15,447 bases of DNA, from contig CALEJT010000027.1 in the NCBI GenBank assembly GCA_937898685.1, forward strand, positions 1-15,447, written 5' to 3'. Within the stretch, counting starts at the first letter, position 1. Every line of letters begins with the position of its first letter. This DNA comes from an uncultured Gammaproteobacteria bacterium (GTDB taxonomy: Bacteria > Pseudomonadota > Gammaproteobacteria > Pseudomonadales > Pseudohongiellaceae). The translations under genes and the position numbers were made by a program. This document shows positions 6,046 through 14,500 of the stretch, in pieces. The notes beneath the pieces were generated by a model that searched no databases, had not been told where the DNA came from, and saw nothing but the letters and a program-made list of their open reading frames with translations.

Positions 6046-6741
6046 TCAGTGCTTGGTCATCTCGTAGCGCAAGTCGTAGCTCATGCTGACGGTGATGCCC
6101 TGCTGGGTGATGACGGCATCGAAGGCCACATCCAGGATGATGTGATCGTCGGACTGGCTCACGATCACGACTTCGAGGTTGGAGATGGTGCCGATGTCCT
6201 CGAAGTAGTCGGTCATCATGTCTTCGATCTGCTCTGCGGTGGCGGGATCGCCGCCGACCGGGACGTCGCGCAGGATGATCTCGTCGAAGTCCACCGTGGT
6301 GGTCATGCCCATGATGGTCTGCGTGACGGAACCCGTGATCTTGATGTCCCAATCACCACAGCCGAGCTGACCGGTGACTTCTTCGTTGCAGCCGTTGGGT
6401 GCGCCGATCTCGAGCTTGATCTGCTCCAGCTTGGCCAATACGACGGATTCCTCACCCTTGTCGTGGATGCCCGGACCGAAGGGGGCGCCCATGACATAGA
6501 TGCGGCCGCCCTTGAAGCCCACGTAGGTCTGGGTGTCCTCGTAGTAGCGGTAGATGTAGCCGAGGTCGGGCGCCAGACGCAGCTCCGTGCCACCTTTGAA
6601 GAGATCGGGAAAGATCTCCTCGGCCAGTTCCAGGGCCGCCTGGGCGTCTTCGCTGATCGTGAGGGTTTGTTGGGACAGAGCCAGGGGGCTGGCGAACGCC
6701 AGCGACAGACCCAGCGCCGATAAGAGTGGGGCTCGTTTCAT
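6046..6741 (-). CDS. Secreted protein of unknown function
   Basis: This encodes 231 residues with a signal peptide (about 1-23, ending LALS). Residues 38-84 carry a compact motif: LAEEIFPDLFKGG, then YIYRYYEDTQTYVGFKGGRI and YVMG. I recall similar YRYY-x(3)-T-x-YVG-x(3)-G-x-YV segments in secreted or repeat proteins of gammaproteobacteria, without a known function. The C-terminal part (about 125-230) looks like beta strands. The only two cysteines after the signal (Cys118, Cys128) could pair. The start follows CAGGAG at 7 nt spacing. The gene is divergent from the AEC transporter and ends at the shared hairpin after rlmI. I cannot assign a function. Confidence 0.7.
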   Translation of the reverse strand: MKRAPLLSALGLSLAFASPLALSQQTLTISEDAQAALELAEEIFPDLFKGGTELRLAPDLGYIYRYYEDTQTYVGFKGGRIYVMGAPFGPGIHDKGEESVVLAKLEQIKLEIGAPNGCNEEVTGQLGCGDWDIKITGSVTQTIMGMTTTVDFDEIILRDVPVGGDPATAEQIEDMMTDYFEDIGTISNLEVVIVSQSDDHIILDVAFDAVITQQGITVSMSYDLRYEMTKH

Positions 6742-6786
6742 GCGTTTCTCCTGCAGGATGGAAGCGATGCCGGAGCGGGGCTGCGA

Positions 6787-6868
6787 TCCGGTTGAGCCGG
6801 AAGACTAACGATGCCGCCTGCGCTTGAATCCCCCCCATTCAGGGGGGCGGCATTTCCCATCGGGAAAT
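6787..6868. promoter_or_regulatory. Cluster of three inverted repeats in a divergent spacer
   Basis: Within 82 bp lie TCCGG-TTGAG-CCGGA (6787-6801), a C-tract and G-tract pair, CCCCCC-ATTCA-GGGGGG (6831-6847), and ATTTCCC-ATC-GGGAAAT (6852-6868). They sit between the divergent secreted-protein and AEC-transporter genes. They may be operator sites or leader hairpins of the minus-strand transcript; none has a T-tract. Confidence 0.35.
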
Positions 6869-6919
6869 TGCTGAGAGCCGCGCGGCGTCATCAGAGCGCA
6901 AGGCCCGATGTCGTCGCGT

Positions 6920-6947
6920 TTGCCGGCCGGGGGCGAGGCACTAGAAT
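6920..6947 (+). promoter_or_regulatory. Candidate promoter of the AEC transporter
   Basis: TTGCCG (6920-6925), a 16-nt spacer and TAGAAT (6942-6947) match the sigma-70 boxes at four and five of six positions. They lie 32 nt upstream of the chosen ATG at 6980. This position also argues against the longer in-frame start at 6908, which would precede the promoter. Confidence 0.5.
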
Positions 6948-6979
6948 GCCGCCTCTTGCACGCCTCAGAGAGTGATTCG

Positions 6980-7882
6980 ATGTTTTCCATCCTGCTGCAG
7001 CTACTACCCGTCTTCGCTTACTTCGGCCTCGGCATCCTCCTCCGTCACAAGAAACTGGCGGACCGTGGCCATGCCGACTTCCTGCTTCGCCTCGTGTTCT
7101 TCGTGACCCTGCCGCTCTTGATCCTCAACTCGGTATCGCGTCTCGAACTCAATGCCAGCACGGCGCTGCTGCCGGTCAGCAATGCGCTGGTGAACCTCTT
7201 CTGCCTCGGCGTGGCCCTGCTCTTCATCCGCGCCATGAAGCTGGCCAAGCCGCAGGCCGGCGCCGTGGTGGTCAACACCTCGATCTCCAACAACAGCTAC
7301 ATGTTCCCTTTCGTGCTGGCGGTGTACGGTCAGGCGGGGTTCGCCGAAGCCATCCTCTATGACTTCGGCAATGCGGTGATGATGGCGACGCTGGTCTATG
7401 CGATGGCCTTCCGTTACGGCGAGGCAGATCACGACCGCTGGATGATGCTGCAGCGCATCCTGAAATCGCCGCTGATCTGGTCGCTGGTGCTTTCGCTGAT
7501 TCTTTCGGTCGGTGGCTGGCAATTGCCGGAGCTGGTGGTGAGGATCATCGATCCCTTGGGACAGATGACGGCACCGCTCATCCTGATCGCGCTGGGCGTG
7601 TTCTTCTCGCTGGAGGTCAAACAGCTGCCGCTGGCGCTGAGCGTCGTGGGCATCAGGATGGTGTTGGGCCTGGTGGCGGGACTGACGCTCGCAACGCTGT
7701 TCGGCTTCGAAGGCCTCACCTACAAGGCGGTGGTGCTGTGCAGCGCCGCACCGATCGGCTTCAACGCCCTCACCTATTGCTCGCTCGCCAAACTCGACAC
7801 CGAACTCGGCGCCAGCGCAGTGTCGATCTCCATCCTGGCAGGCATGTTCTACATCCCTCTGCTCATTTATTTCCTTGGCTGA
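6980..7882 (+). CDS. AEC family permease (auxin efflux carrier-like)
   Basis: This encodes 300 residues from the ATG at 6980, the position where the family's first membrane helix begins (MFSILLQLLPVFAYFGLGILL). The frame is open to 6908, but the extra 24 residues are hydrophilic and upstream of a plausible promoter. About ten hydrophobic segments are visible, arranged as two halves. Family motifs include FVTLPLLILNSVS (41-53), NTSISNNSYMFPFVLAVYG (99-117), DPLGQMTAPLILIALG (191-206) and SAAPIGFNALTY (255-266). AEC members are secondary transporters in the inner membrane; bacterial examples move organic acids such as malate or malonate. The substrate cannot be read from sequence. It is a single-gene unit with its own terminator. 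Confidence 0.9.
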   Translation: MFSILLQLLPVFAYFGLGILLRHKKLADRGHADFLLRLVFFVTLPLLILNSVSRLELNASTALLPVSNALVNLFCLGVALLFIRAMKLAKPQAGAVVVNTSISNNSYMFPFVLAVYGQAGFAEAILYDFGNAVMMATLVYAMAFRYGEADHDRWMMLQRILKSPLIWSLVLSLILSVGGWQLPELVVRIIDPLGQMTAPLILIALGVFFSLEVKQLPLALSVVGIRMVLGLVAGLTLATLFGFEGLTYKAVVLCSAAPIGFNALTYCSLAKLDTELGASAVSISILAGMFYIPLLIYFLG

Positions 7883-7891
7883 TTCAGTGAC

Positions 7892-7920
7892 TGCGGAGGC
7901 GTAAAGTCTCCGCAATTTTT
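7892..7920 (+). terminator. Rho-independent terminator of the AEC transporter
   Basis: TGCGGAG (7892-7898) and CTCCGCA (7908-7914) form a perfect 7-bp stem with a 9-nt loop, followed by ATTTTT. It begins 9 nt after the stop codon. Confidence 0.88.
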
Positions 7921-7933
7921 CCTCTTCAAAGAA

Positions 7934-7949
7934 CGAACCGTTCGGTTCG
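7934..7949. promoter_or_regulatory. Candidate operator upstream of receptor 1
   Basis: CGAACCG-TT-CGGTTCG is a perfect inverted repeat with 7-bp arms. It ends 37 bp upstream of the 31-bp element shared by both receptor genes. Size and symmetry suit a TetR- or other HTH-dimer site. The second receptor lacks this sequence. No regulator gene is in the window. Confidence 0.42.
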
Positions 7950-7986
7950 AATCTCACACTTTCATCAATAAGATCAACAGTAACCC

Positions 7987-8017
7987 TTTACTTTTGATCG
8001 CCCCTTCTATATCTAGA
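7987..8017 (+). promoter_or_regulatory. Receptor upstream element, copy 1
   Basis: TTTACTTTTGATC, three variable bases, then CCTTCTATATCTAGA. The identical blocks recur at 11349-11379 upstream of the paralogous receptor (28 of 31 bases the same), while flanking sequence is not conserved. TTTACT with TATATC or TATCTA 15 or 17 nt later could be -35 and -10 boxes, but neither pair is a good sigma-70 match. It may be a promoter for a specialised factor or an activator site. It starts 224 nt before the receptor ATG, implying a long leader. Confidence 0.7.
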
Positions 8018-8021
8018 GCTC

Positions 8022-8056
8022 CTTCGATCGTCCAGCCGGGCTAGCCTTGATCGAAG
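8022..8056 (+). other. Stem-loop at the start of the receptor 1 leader
   Basis: CTTCGATC (8022-8029) and GATCGAAG (8049-8056) form a perfect 8-bp stem around a 19-nt loop, starting 4 nt after the shared upstream element. A second stem, CTGCG/CGCAG at 8078-8095, shows AGGA in its loop. In the second receptor a smaller stem (CTACC-AAGA-GGTAG, 11386-11399) occupies the same place. These may be leader structures or, as DNA, regulator sites. Confidence 0.45.
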
Positions 8057-8116
8057 CTTACCCATCCTCACAATGGACTGCGCCAGGAGACGCAGCTCCG
8101 TCGAAAGGAACGTCGT

Positions 8117-8150
8117 AGTAGAAGCAGTAAGTAGTAGCAGTAGAAGTAAA
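8117..8150 (+). promoter_or_regulatory. A-R-N triplet tract in receptor 1 leader
   Basis: Five successive A-R-N triplets (8117-8131) are followed, after a shift in phase, by seven more (8130-8150: AGT AGT AGC AGT AGA AGT AAA). A-R-N runs are the known ligand of the distal face of Hfq. The tract ends 60 nt before the receptor start, and a shorter version is at the same place before receptor 2. An Hfq or small-RNA control site is an inference. Confidence 0.45.
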
Positions 8151-8210
8151 ACAACAACGCTATACAAAACTGAATAACAACATACGCCGTCATCAGAAGG
8201 GGGGAAACCA

Positions 8211-11200
8211 ATGATGCGAAATCACAGGCGTTTCAACGCCAGCTTACTGGCGCTCTCAATTTCTTCAGCTCTCATCGCAACACAGCAAGCCCAGGCCGCC
8301 CAGGCCAACCTCGAGGAGATCCAGGTAACCGGTACCCGTATCCGTACCACTGACGGCATGGTCATGCCGACTCCCGTTACCTCCGTAACCACCACCGAGA
8401 TCATGGACTACGAGCCTGGTACTTCGATCTCGGAACAGCTCGACAACCTACCCCAGTTCCTCAACACCCAGACCGCGCAGCGTGGTGGTGCCACCCTGTT
8501 CGGTGACGCAGGCGGTTCTTACCTGAACCTGCGCAACATGGGTAAACAGCGTACTCTGGTACTGTTCGACGGCTCGCGCATCGTGCCGGCCGACCGTTCC
8601 AGTACCGTCAACGTCGACAACTTTCCGACGGCGCTGATCCGCAGCGTCGACGTGATCACCGGTGGTGCTTCGGCCGCCTACGGTGCCGACGCCATGGCCG
8701 GCGTGGTGAACTTCGTGCTCGACCGTGAATTCGAAGGATTCAAGTCCAGCATCTCGACGGGTATCACCGAAGAAGGTGATGGTGAGAACTACAGCGTGTC
8801 GCTGGCTGGTGGTACCGCCATCGGCGAGCGCCTCCACCTGATCGGTTCGGTGGAAGCACGTCACGTCAACCAGATCTATCGCGATCCGCGTGACACCGAG
8901 AACTGGAACAGCATCGGTTGGGTCATCAACCCCGACTGGTATCCCGGTGCCCCGCCGGGCATCCCGCAGCGCATCACGCGTCCGCACGTGCACTCCGCCA
9001 CGCAGAACGCCACTGGCCTGATCAACCAACCCGGCTTCTCGCTGCATCGCTACACCTTCTCCGAAGACGGCACCTACATTCGTCCCTTCATCGACGGTGA
9101 CATTCCGAACCGCGTAGGCACGGGCTCCAACGGCATGCAGGCCGGTGGCCCCGAGGCCTCGATCGCCGAGCGCTCCTTCATCAACGGCGCGCAGGGTGCG
9201 GAAGTCGTACAGCGTAGCGGCTTCGGTGCCATCAAGTACGACATCAGCGACAACACCAACGTGTTCGCACAGGTCATGATGGGACGCACCGAATCCAACC
9301 AGCTGGATCGTCTCGGTGCGCTCGAGATGGGTCAGCAGTACTACGTGCAGGCCTACATCGAAAACCCCTTCCTGCCCGACGTCGTGCGTGACGCAATGAT
9401 CGCAGAGGGTCGCCAGTCGATCGAAATCCAGAAGATCGGCCAGATCCGCATCCCCGGCAAAACCAACATCGCCGATGGTCGTGACGACAAGAACATCAGC
9501 CAGATGTGGTCGGCCAGTGCCGGCTTCGAGCACATTTTCGAGAACGATTGGTCTCTGCGTGGCACCTACCAGTACGGTGAATCCAAGCTGACCTCGGCCG
9601 CGTACAACATCCTGCGTATCGACCGTCTGCACATGGCGATCGACGCCGTACGCGATCCGCAGACCGGCGCCATCATCTGTAACGTACAACGCTACAACCC
9701 CACGCCCGAACAGTTGGCCGCTTCGATGGAAGGCAGGCTGGTCGCCACGACGATGAACACCATCTATCCCGATGGCGTGCGTCCGGTCGACTCGCCGATC
9801 CTCAACGACAACGCCATTCGTGACTGCGTTCCGATCAACATGTTCGGTCTGGCCAACGCCACGCCCGAAGGCGCCGACTACGTGCTCGACGACAAGAAAG
9901 GCTGGCGTGATCTCGATCAGCACTTCGCCGAATTGCTGCTCACCGGTGAACTGCACGAAGGCTGGGGCGCAGGGCCGCTCTCCTTCGCTGCCGGTCTGAC
10001 CTATCGTGAAGAATGGTTCAACCAGTACAGCACGCCGATCGCGGGCGAACGCTCGCCGGCCAACGCACCGGAGATCGGCATCCGCGGCATGTCCGCCGGT
10101 ACCACCGGTGGTAACCGTTCGATGCACTACTTCTCCGCCACGAGCTGGGCAACCGGTGAATTCGACGTGTGGGAATGGTTTGCAGAGTTGAACGTACCCG
10201 TGTGGGAATCGAGCTCGGGTGCACAGCGCTTCGATACCAACTTCGCCTTCCGTCAGTCCGACTACTCGCTGACCGGCAAGATCGAAAGCTGGAAGATCGG
10301 CGGCGAGTTCCAACTGATGGATGGCCTGCGTTTCCGCGCCACCAAATCGCGCGACGTGCGTGAGCCGACCTTCGGTGAACAGTTCGAGTCCGGTGGTGGC
10401 GGTGCCAACATCAACGATCCTGTGACCGGCACCTCGTACACGATCACGGCACTCAGCGGTGGTAACCCCAACCTGCGTCCCGAGATCGGCGACACGCTGA
10501 CCGCCGGTGTGGTATGGGCTCCGTCCTTCGCCAACTGGATCGATGGTCTGCAGCTGTCGGTCGACTGGTATGAGATCGAGATGAAGGATCGCGTCGGCTC
10601 GCTCGGTGCCCAGCGCATCCTCAACGACTGCGCCGCTGGCGACACCTATCTCTGTTCGCTGGTATTCCGTAACGCGGCGACCGGCACGGTGGAGCGTGTG
10701 CTCAACATCAACCTGAACACTGCTGCCGCCCGCACCTCCGGTGTGGACATCGAGGCGCGCTACGACCTCGATGTGGACTTCATCTCCAATGAAGACGAAC
10801 GCGTGTCCCTGCGCTTCTTCGCCGGCTACCTCGGTGAGAACTCGGTTACCACCACCACCTACCGTGACGACGTGGGCAGCCAGTTCAGCCCCGAGTGGAA
10901 CGCATCGGCAACGCTGGGTTACGACGTGGGTCCGTGGGGCATCCGCCTCATCGGTCGTTACATCGACAGCGTCATGTACGACGTACTGTGGGTGGAAGGT
11001 GTCGACGTCGACGACAACTGGGCTGCTTCGCAGACCACTGCCAACCTGGGCATCAGCTACAGAGGGGAAACCTCCACTGGTGCCAACTGGGTGGCAAGCT
11101 TCAACATCACCAACCTGTTCGATCGTGCTCCTCCGATCTTCCCGTCGCAGAACCAGCGCGGTGGTCAGCAGACGATCGGCAACATCTACGACGCCTACGG

Positions 11201-11237
11201 CAGAAGGTATCAGTTCAGCTTGAACTACAGCTTCTGA
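8211..11237 (+). CDS. TonB-dependent outer-membrane receptor 1
   Basis: This encodes 1008 residues. A signal peptide (about 1-29) is followed by a TonB-box-like EEIQVTGTRI (35-44). The plug domain (about 50-175) has SEQLDNLPQFLN (74-85), LNLRNMGKQRTLVLFDGSRI (105-124), VDVITGGASAAYGADAMAGV (146-165) and NFVLDREFEGF (167-177). A large 22-strand-type barrel ends in LNYSF, the terminal aromatic expected for barrel assembly. It imports a ligand across the outer membrane using TonB energy; the ligand is unknown. There is no N-terminal signalling extension, so no anti-sigma partner is expected. AAGGGGGG lies 6 nt before the ATG; a second ATG follows directly. The closest relative in the window is the tandem receptor 2, with a 29-residue identical block at 151-179. 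It has its own leader and terminator. Confidence 0.95.
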   Translation: MMRNHRRFNASLLALSISSALIATQQAQAAQANLEEIQVTGTRIRTTDGMVMPTPVTSVTTTEIMDYEPGTSISEQLDNLPQFLNTQTAQRGGATLFGDAGGSYLNLRNMGKQRTLVLFDGSRIVPADRSSTVNVDNFPTALIRSVDVITGGASAAYGADAMAGVVNFVLDREFEGFKSSISTGITEEGDGENYSVSLAGGTAIGERLHLIGSVEARHVNQIYRDPRDTENWNSIGWVINPDWYPGAPPGIPQRITRPHVHSATQNATGLINQPGFSLHRYTFSEDGTYIRPFIDGDIPNRVGTGSNGMQAGGPEASIAERSFINGAQGAEVVQRSGFGAIKYDISDNTNVFAQVMMGRTESNQLDRLGALEMGQQYYVQAYIENPFLPDVVRDAMIAEGRQSIEIQKIGQIRIPGKTNIADGRDDKNISQMWSASAGFEHIFENDWSLRGTYQYGESKLTSAAYNILRIDRLHMAIDAVRDPQTGAIICNVQRYNPTPEQLAASMEGRLVATTMNTIYPDGVRPVDSPILNDNAIRDCVPINMFGLANATPEGADYVLDDKKGWRDLDQHFAELLLTGELHEGWGAGPLSFAAGLTYREEWFNQYSTPIAGERSPANAPEIGIRGMSAGTTGGNRSMHYFSATSWATGEFDVWEWFAELNVPVWESSSGAQRFDTNFAFRQSDYSLTGKIESWKIGGEFQLMDGLRFRATKSRDVREPTFGEQFESGGGGANINDPVTGTSYTITALSGGNPNLRPEIGDTLTAGVVWAPSFANWIDGLQLSVDWYEIEMKDRVGSLGAQRILNDCAAGDTYLCSLVFRNAATGTVERVLNINLNTAAARTSGVDIEARYDLDVDFISNEDERVSLRFFAGYLGENSVTTTTYRDDVGSQFSPEWNASATLGYDVGPWGIRLIGRYIDSVMYDVLWVEGVDVDDNWAASQTTANLGISYRGETSTGANWVASFNITNLFDRAPPIFPSQNQRGGQQTIGNIYDAYGRRYQFSLNYSF

Positions 11238-11263
11238 TCCACTGGCGCGTAGCAGCAACACGA

Positions 11264-11290
11264 AAGCCGGCTCTCAGAGCCGGCTTTTTT
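11264..11290 (+). terminator. Rho-independent terminator of receptor 1
   Basis: AAGCCGGCTC (11264-11273) and GAGCCGGCTT (11277-11286) form a perfect 10-bp stem with a 3-nt loop, and the T-run continues to 11290. It separates the two receptor genes into independent transcription units. Confidence 0.93.
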
Positions 11291-11315
11291 ATGCACGAAC
11301 GTTACGCAGGCAAGT

Positions 11316-11347
11316 TTCGCGCGAAGCAGCGGAACGCCGACGCGTCG
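11316..11347. promoter_or_regulatory. Two perfect palindromes upstream of receptor 2
   Basis: TTCGCGCGAA (11316-11325) and CGACGCGTCG (11338-11347) are both perfect 10-bp palindromes. The second ends one base before the shared 31-bp element. Receptor 1 has a different dyad (7934-7949) in the equivalent region, so the two copies may respond to different regulators. In GC-rich DNA such palindromes also occur by chance. Confidence 0.35.
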
Positions 11348-11348
11348 C

Positions 11349-11379
11349 TTTACTTTTGATCAATCCTTCTATATCTAGA
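11349..11379 (+). promoter_or_regulatory. Receptor upstream element, copy 2
   Basis: TTTACTTTTGATC, AAT, then CCTTCTATATCTAGA, differing from the copy at 7987-8017 only in the three central bases. It starts 195 nt before the receptor 2 ATG at 11544 and lies downstream of the receptor 1 terminator. Conservation of this block, when the surrounding spacer has diverged, shows selection or a recent shared origin of the control region. Confidence 0.7.
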
Positions 11380-11458
11380 AGCGGCCTACCAAGAGGTAGA
11401 TGCATGAATCGCTTCAATGACGGCCCGTGAGGAGTATGGCCGCATCAGCAGTCCGCAG

Positions 11459-11476
11459 AGCAGTAGCAGTAGAAGG
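11459..11476 (+). promoter_or_regulatory. A-R-N triplet tract in receptor 2 leader
   Basis: Six successive A-R-N triplets (AGC AGT AGC AGT AGA AGG). The 14-nt core AGTAGCAGTAGAAG (11462-11475) is identical to 8133-8146 in the receptor 1 leader and lies at nearly the same distance from the start codon (68 against 64 nt). Confidence 0.45.
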
Positions 11477-11543
11477 TCAAGACACCACGCTGCAGTGAAG
11501 TCGTACCAAACCAAAACGACAACCAATGCCTCTGAGGGGAACC

Positions 11544-14500
11544 ATGATGCGCACTTCCATGCGTTTCAATGCCAGCGCGCTGGCACTTTCCATCGGCTCC
11601 ATTCTTGCTCCCACGCTGCTCCAGGCTGCACAGAGCGATCTGGAAGAAATCCAGGTAACCGGCACACGTATCAGAGTCACCGACGGTATGGTGCAACCGA
11701 CACCGGTCACCGCCGTCACCGTCGATGAGATGCGTGACTTCGATCCTGCCTCATCCGTATCGGAACAACTCGACAATCTTCCGCAGTTTCTCAACACACA
11801 GACCGCGCAACGCGGCGGCGGTACTTTGTTCGGCGATGCCGCCGGTTCCTATTTGAACCTGCGCAACATGGGCAAACAGCGCACGCTGGTGTTGTTCGAT
11901 GGTTCGCGCATCGTGCCGGCTGATCGCGCCGGCGTGCCGAACGTCGACAACTTTCCCACCGCACTCATCCGCAACGTCGACGTCGTCACCGGTGGCGCCT
12001 CGGCTGCGTACGGTGCCGATGCGATGGCCGGTGTGGTGAACTTCGTGCTCGATCGTGAGTTCGAAGGGTTCAAGTCCACCATTTCCACCGGCATCACCGA
12101 ACGCGGCGATGGCTTCAACTACAACTTCAGCATCGCAGGCGGTGTACAGGTTGGTGAACGGCTGCATCTGATCGGCTCGGTGGAACATCGCAACATCGAA
12201 CAGATACTGCGCAAGCCGCAGGATCTCGATAACTGGAACAGCATCGGCTGGGTCATCAATCCAGCATGGCGCGCATCCGATCCGCCCGGCACGAATCCAC
12301 AGCGTCTCACCGTGCCGCACGTGCATCACGCCAACCAGAACCCCGCCGGTCTCGTCAGTGTTTCAGGTCCGCTCGCCAGTGAGTTCCGCTTCCAGAACCA
12401 CACCTTCACCGACGATGGCACTGCCATGCGTCCCTTCGTGGTCGGCGACTATCGCAACCTCGGCAATGGCATGCAGGCCGGTGGTCCTGAAGCGGCGCTT
12501 TCGGAGATGGCCTTCGATGGGGGCGGCGGACTGTCCGGCAATGAAGTCATCCAGCATTCGGGCTTCGCCGGCCTCAAATACGACATCAGCGACAGTACCA
12601 ATGTCTTCGGCCAGATCATGATGGGGCGCACGGAATCGAATCAGTATGGCCGGCGTGGCAACCCGGAGATGGGCGCGATCTATACCGCCACCATCTTCCG
12701 TGAAAACGCGTTTCTGCCGCCCGAACTCGCAGCGGAAATGGATCGGCTAGGGCTGACGCAGATCAACTTTGCCAAGATCGGTCAGGTACGCACTGCAAAG
12801 AACAAGAACTTCTACGATGATCGCGACAACTCCGACATCTCGCAGATGTGGTCGGCGTCGGTGGGCTTCGAGCATCTGTTCGCCAACGACTGGTCGCTGC
12901 GCGGCAATTATCAGTACGGCGAATCCAAGCTGACGAGCGAAGCAGAGGGCATCATCCGTGTCGACCATTGGTTCATGGCGATGGATGCGGTGCGCGATCC
13001 GGCTACCGGTGCCATCGTCTGCAACGTGCAACTGCGCAATCCCACGATTGCCGAACTCGAAGCCGCGGCGGTGGGCAAGACGGTGCTCACGACTCGTGTC
13101 ACCGAATATCCCAGCGGCCGTATGCCGATCGACAACATCCTCGTCACGCCGGAGCGCTCGATTCGCGACTGTGTGCCGATGAACGTGTTCGGTCTTGGCA
13201 ACGTGTCGCAGGCGGCGGACGACTATGTGCTCAGCGACGACAAGAAAGGCATCCGCGATCTCGATCAGCACTTCGCCGAACTCCTGCTCACCGGCACGCT
13301 GCACGACGGCTGGGGCGCAGGTCCACTCTCGTTCGCCGCAGGTCTCACCTATCGCGAGGAGTGGTTCAATCAGATCACGCGTCCGATCGACTTCGAGCGC
13401 ACCACACTCAATGCGGCCGAAGTCGGCATCCGCGGCATTCCCTCGCAGATCAGCGAAGGCAACCGTTCGATTCACCAGTTCTCCGCCACCTCGTGGGCGA
13501 CGGGTGAATTCGATGTCTGGGAGTGGTTTGCCGAGTTGAACGTGCCGATGTGGGAATCCTCGAGCGGTGGCCAACGCATCGACACCAACTTCGCCTTCCG
13601 TCAATCCGACTATTCACACAGTGGCCAGGTCGAAAGCTGGAAGGCCGGCATCGAACTGCAGGTATTCGAAGATCTGCGCGTGCGTGTGACGCAATCACGC
13701 GACGTGCGCGAACCGACCTTCCAGGAACAGTTCGAAGCGCAGGGTGGCGGTGGCCAGGTGAACGATCCGCTGATGGGCATCAACAATCAGACCATCACCT
13801 TGCTTACCTACGGCAATCCCAACCTCAGCCCAGAAGAAGCCGACACGCTCACTGCCGGCATCGTGTACGCGCCGACCTTCGCGGCATGGATCGAAGGCTT
13901 GCAGATCTCCGCCGACTATTACGACATCGACGTGAGCGGACGCATTACACCACTCGGCGCACAGCGTCTGGTCGATGAATGCGTGAATGGCAGTAGTCCC
14001 GCCTTCTGTTCGCAACTCGTGCGCAACCCAGACACCAACATTCTCGAACGCGTCGAGGATCGGCAGGTGAACGCGGCAGCCGGAGTCACGCGCGGGGTGG
14101 ACATCGAGATGCGCTATCGCCACGAACTCGACCTTTTCGCGAACCTGCCCGAAGACCTGAACCTGCGCCTCTTCGCCAACAGGGCCATCGAGAACTCGGT
14201 GACGACCACCACCTATCGCAACGATGTCGGCAGCCTGACCAGCCCCGAATGGACCGCCACCGCGATGTTTGGCTACAACGTCGGTGATGTCGGGCTCAAC
14301 TGGATCACGCGTTACTACGACAGCACCAACTACACGCAGGGCTTCGGTGTGCACTGGACTTCGGGCATCGAAGTCGACGACGCCACCATCGCATCGCAGA
14401 CGGTTCACAACGTGGTGCTCAGTTATCGTGGCGAAACGGCTTCCGGTGCCAACTGGGTCATGAGTCTCAACGTGAACAACGTACTCGATCGTGATCCGCC

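Noticed and set aside
8111..8160. AGT/AGC-rich repeats as a CRISPR or tandem-repeat array
   Set aside because: The repeat unit is only a degenerate triplet over about 34 bases, with no spacer-repeat structure.
8073..8177. A 34-codon upstream open frame in the receptor 1 leader, and a frame from 11417 in the receptor 2 leader, both containing Ser-Ser-Ser-Ser-Arg
   Set aside because: Neither has a ribosome-binding site, the frames end differently relative to the receptor starts, and the shared serines come from the A-R-N nucleotide repeat. An RNA-level signal explains them better.
8448..11261. A 937-codon open frame on the minus strand across receptor 1, and similar long antisense frames over receptor 2 and the dioxygenase
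   Set aside because: They are mirror frames caused by GC-rich codon use opposite well-supported genes; the translations show no domain and have no suitable ribosome-binding site.
11526..11543. Earlier in-frame ATG for receptor 2
   Set aside because: It precedes the GAGGGG ribosome-binding site and adds six residues absent from the aligned start of receptor 1.
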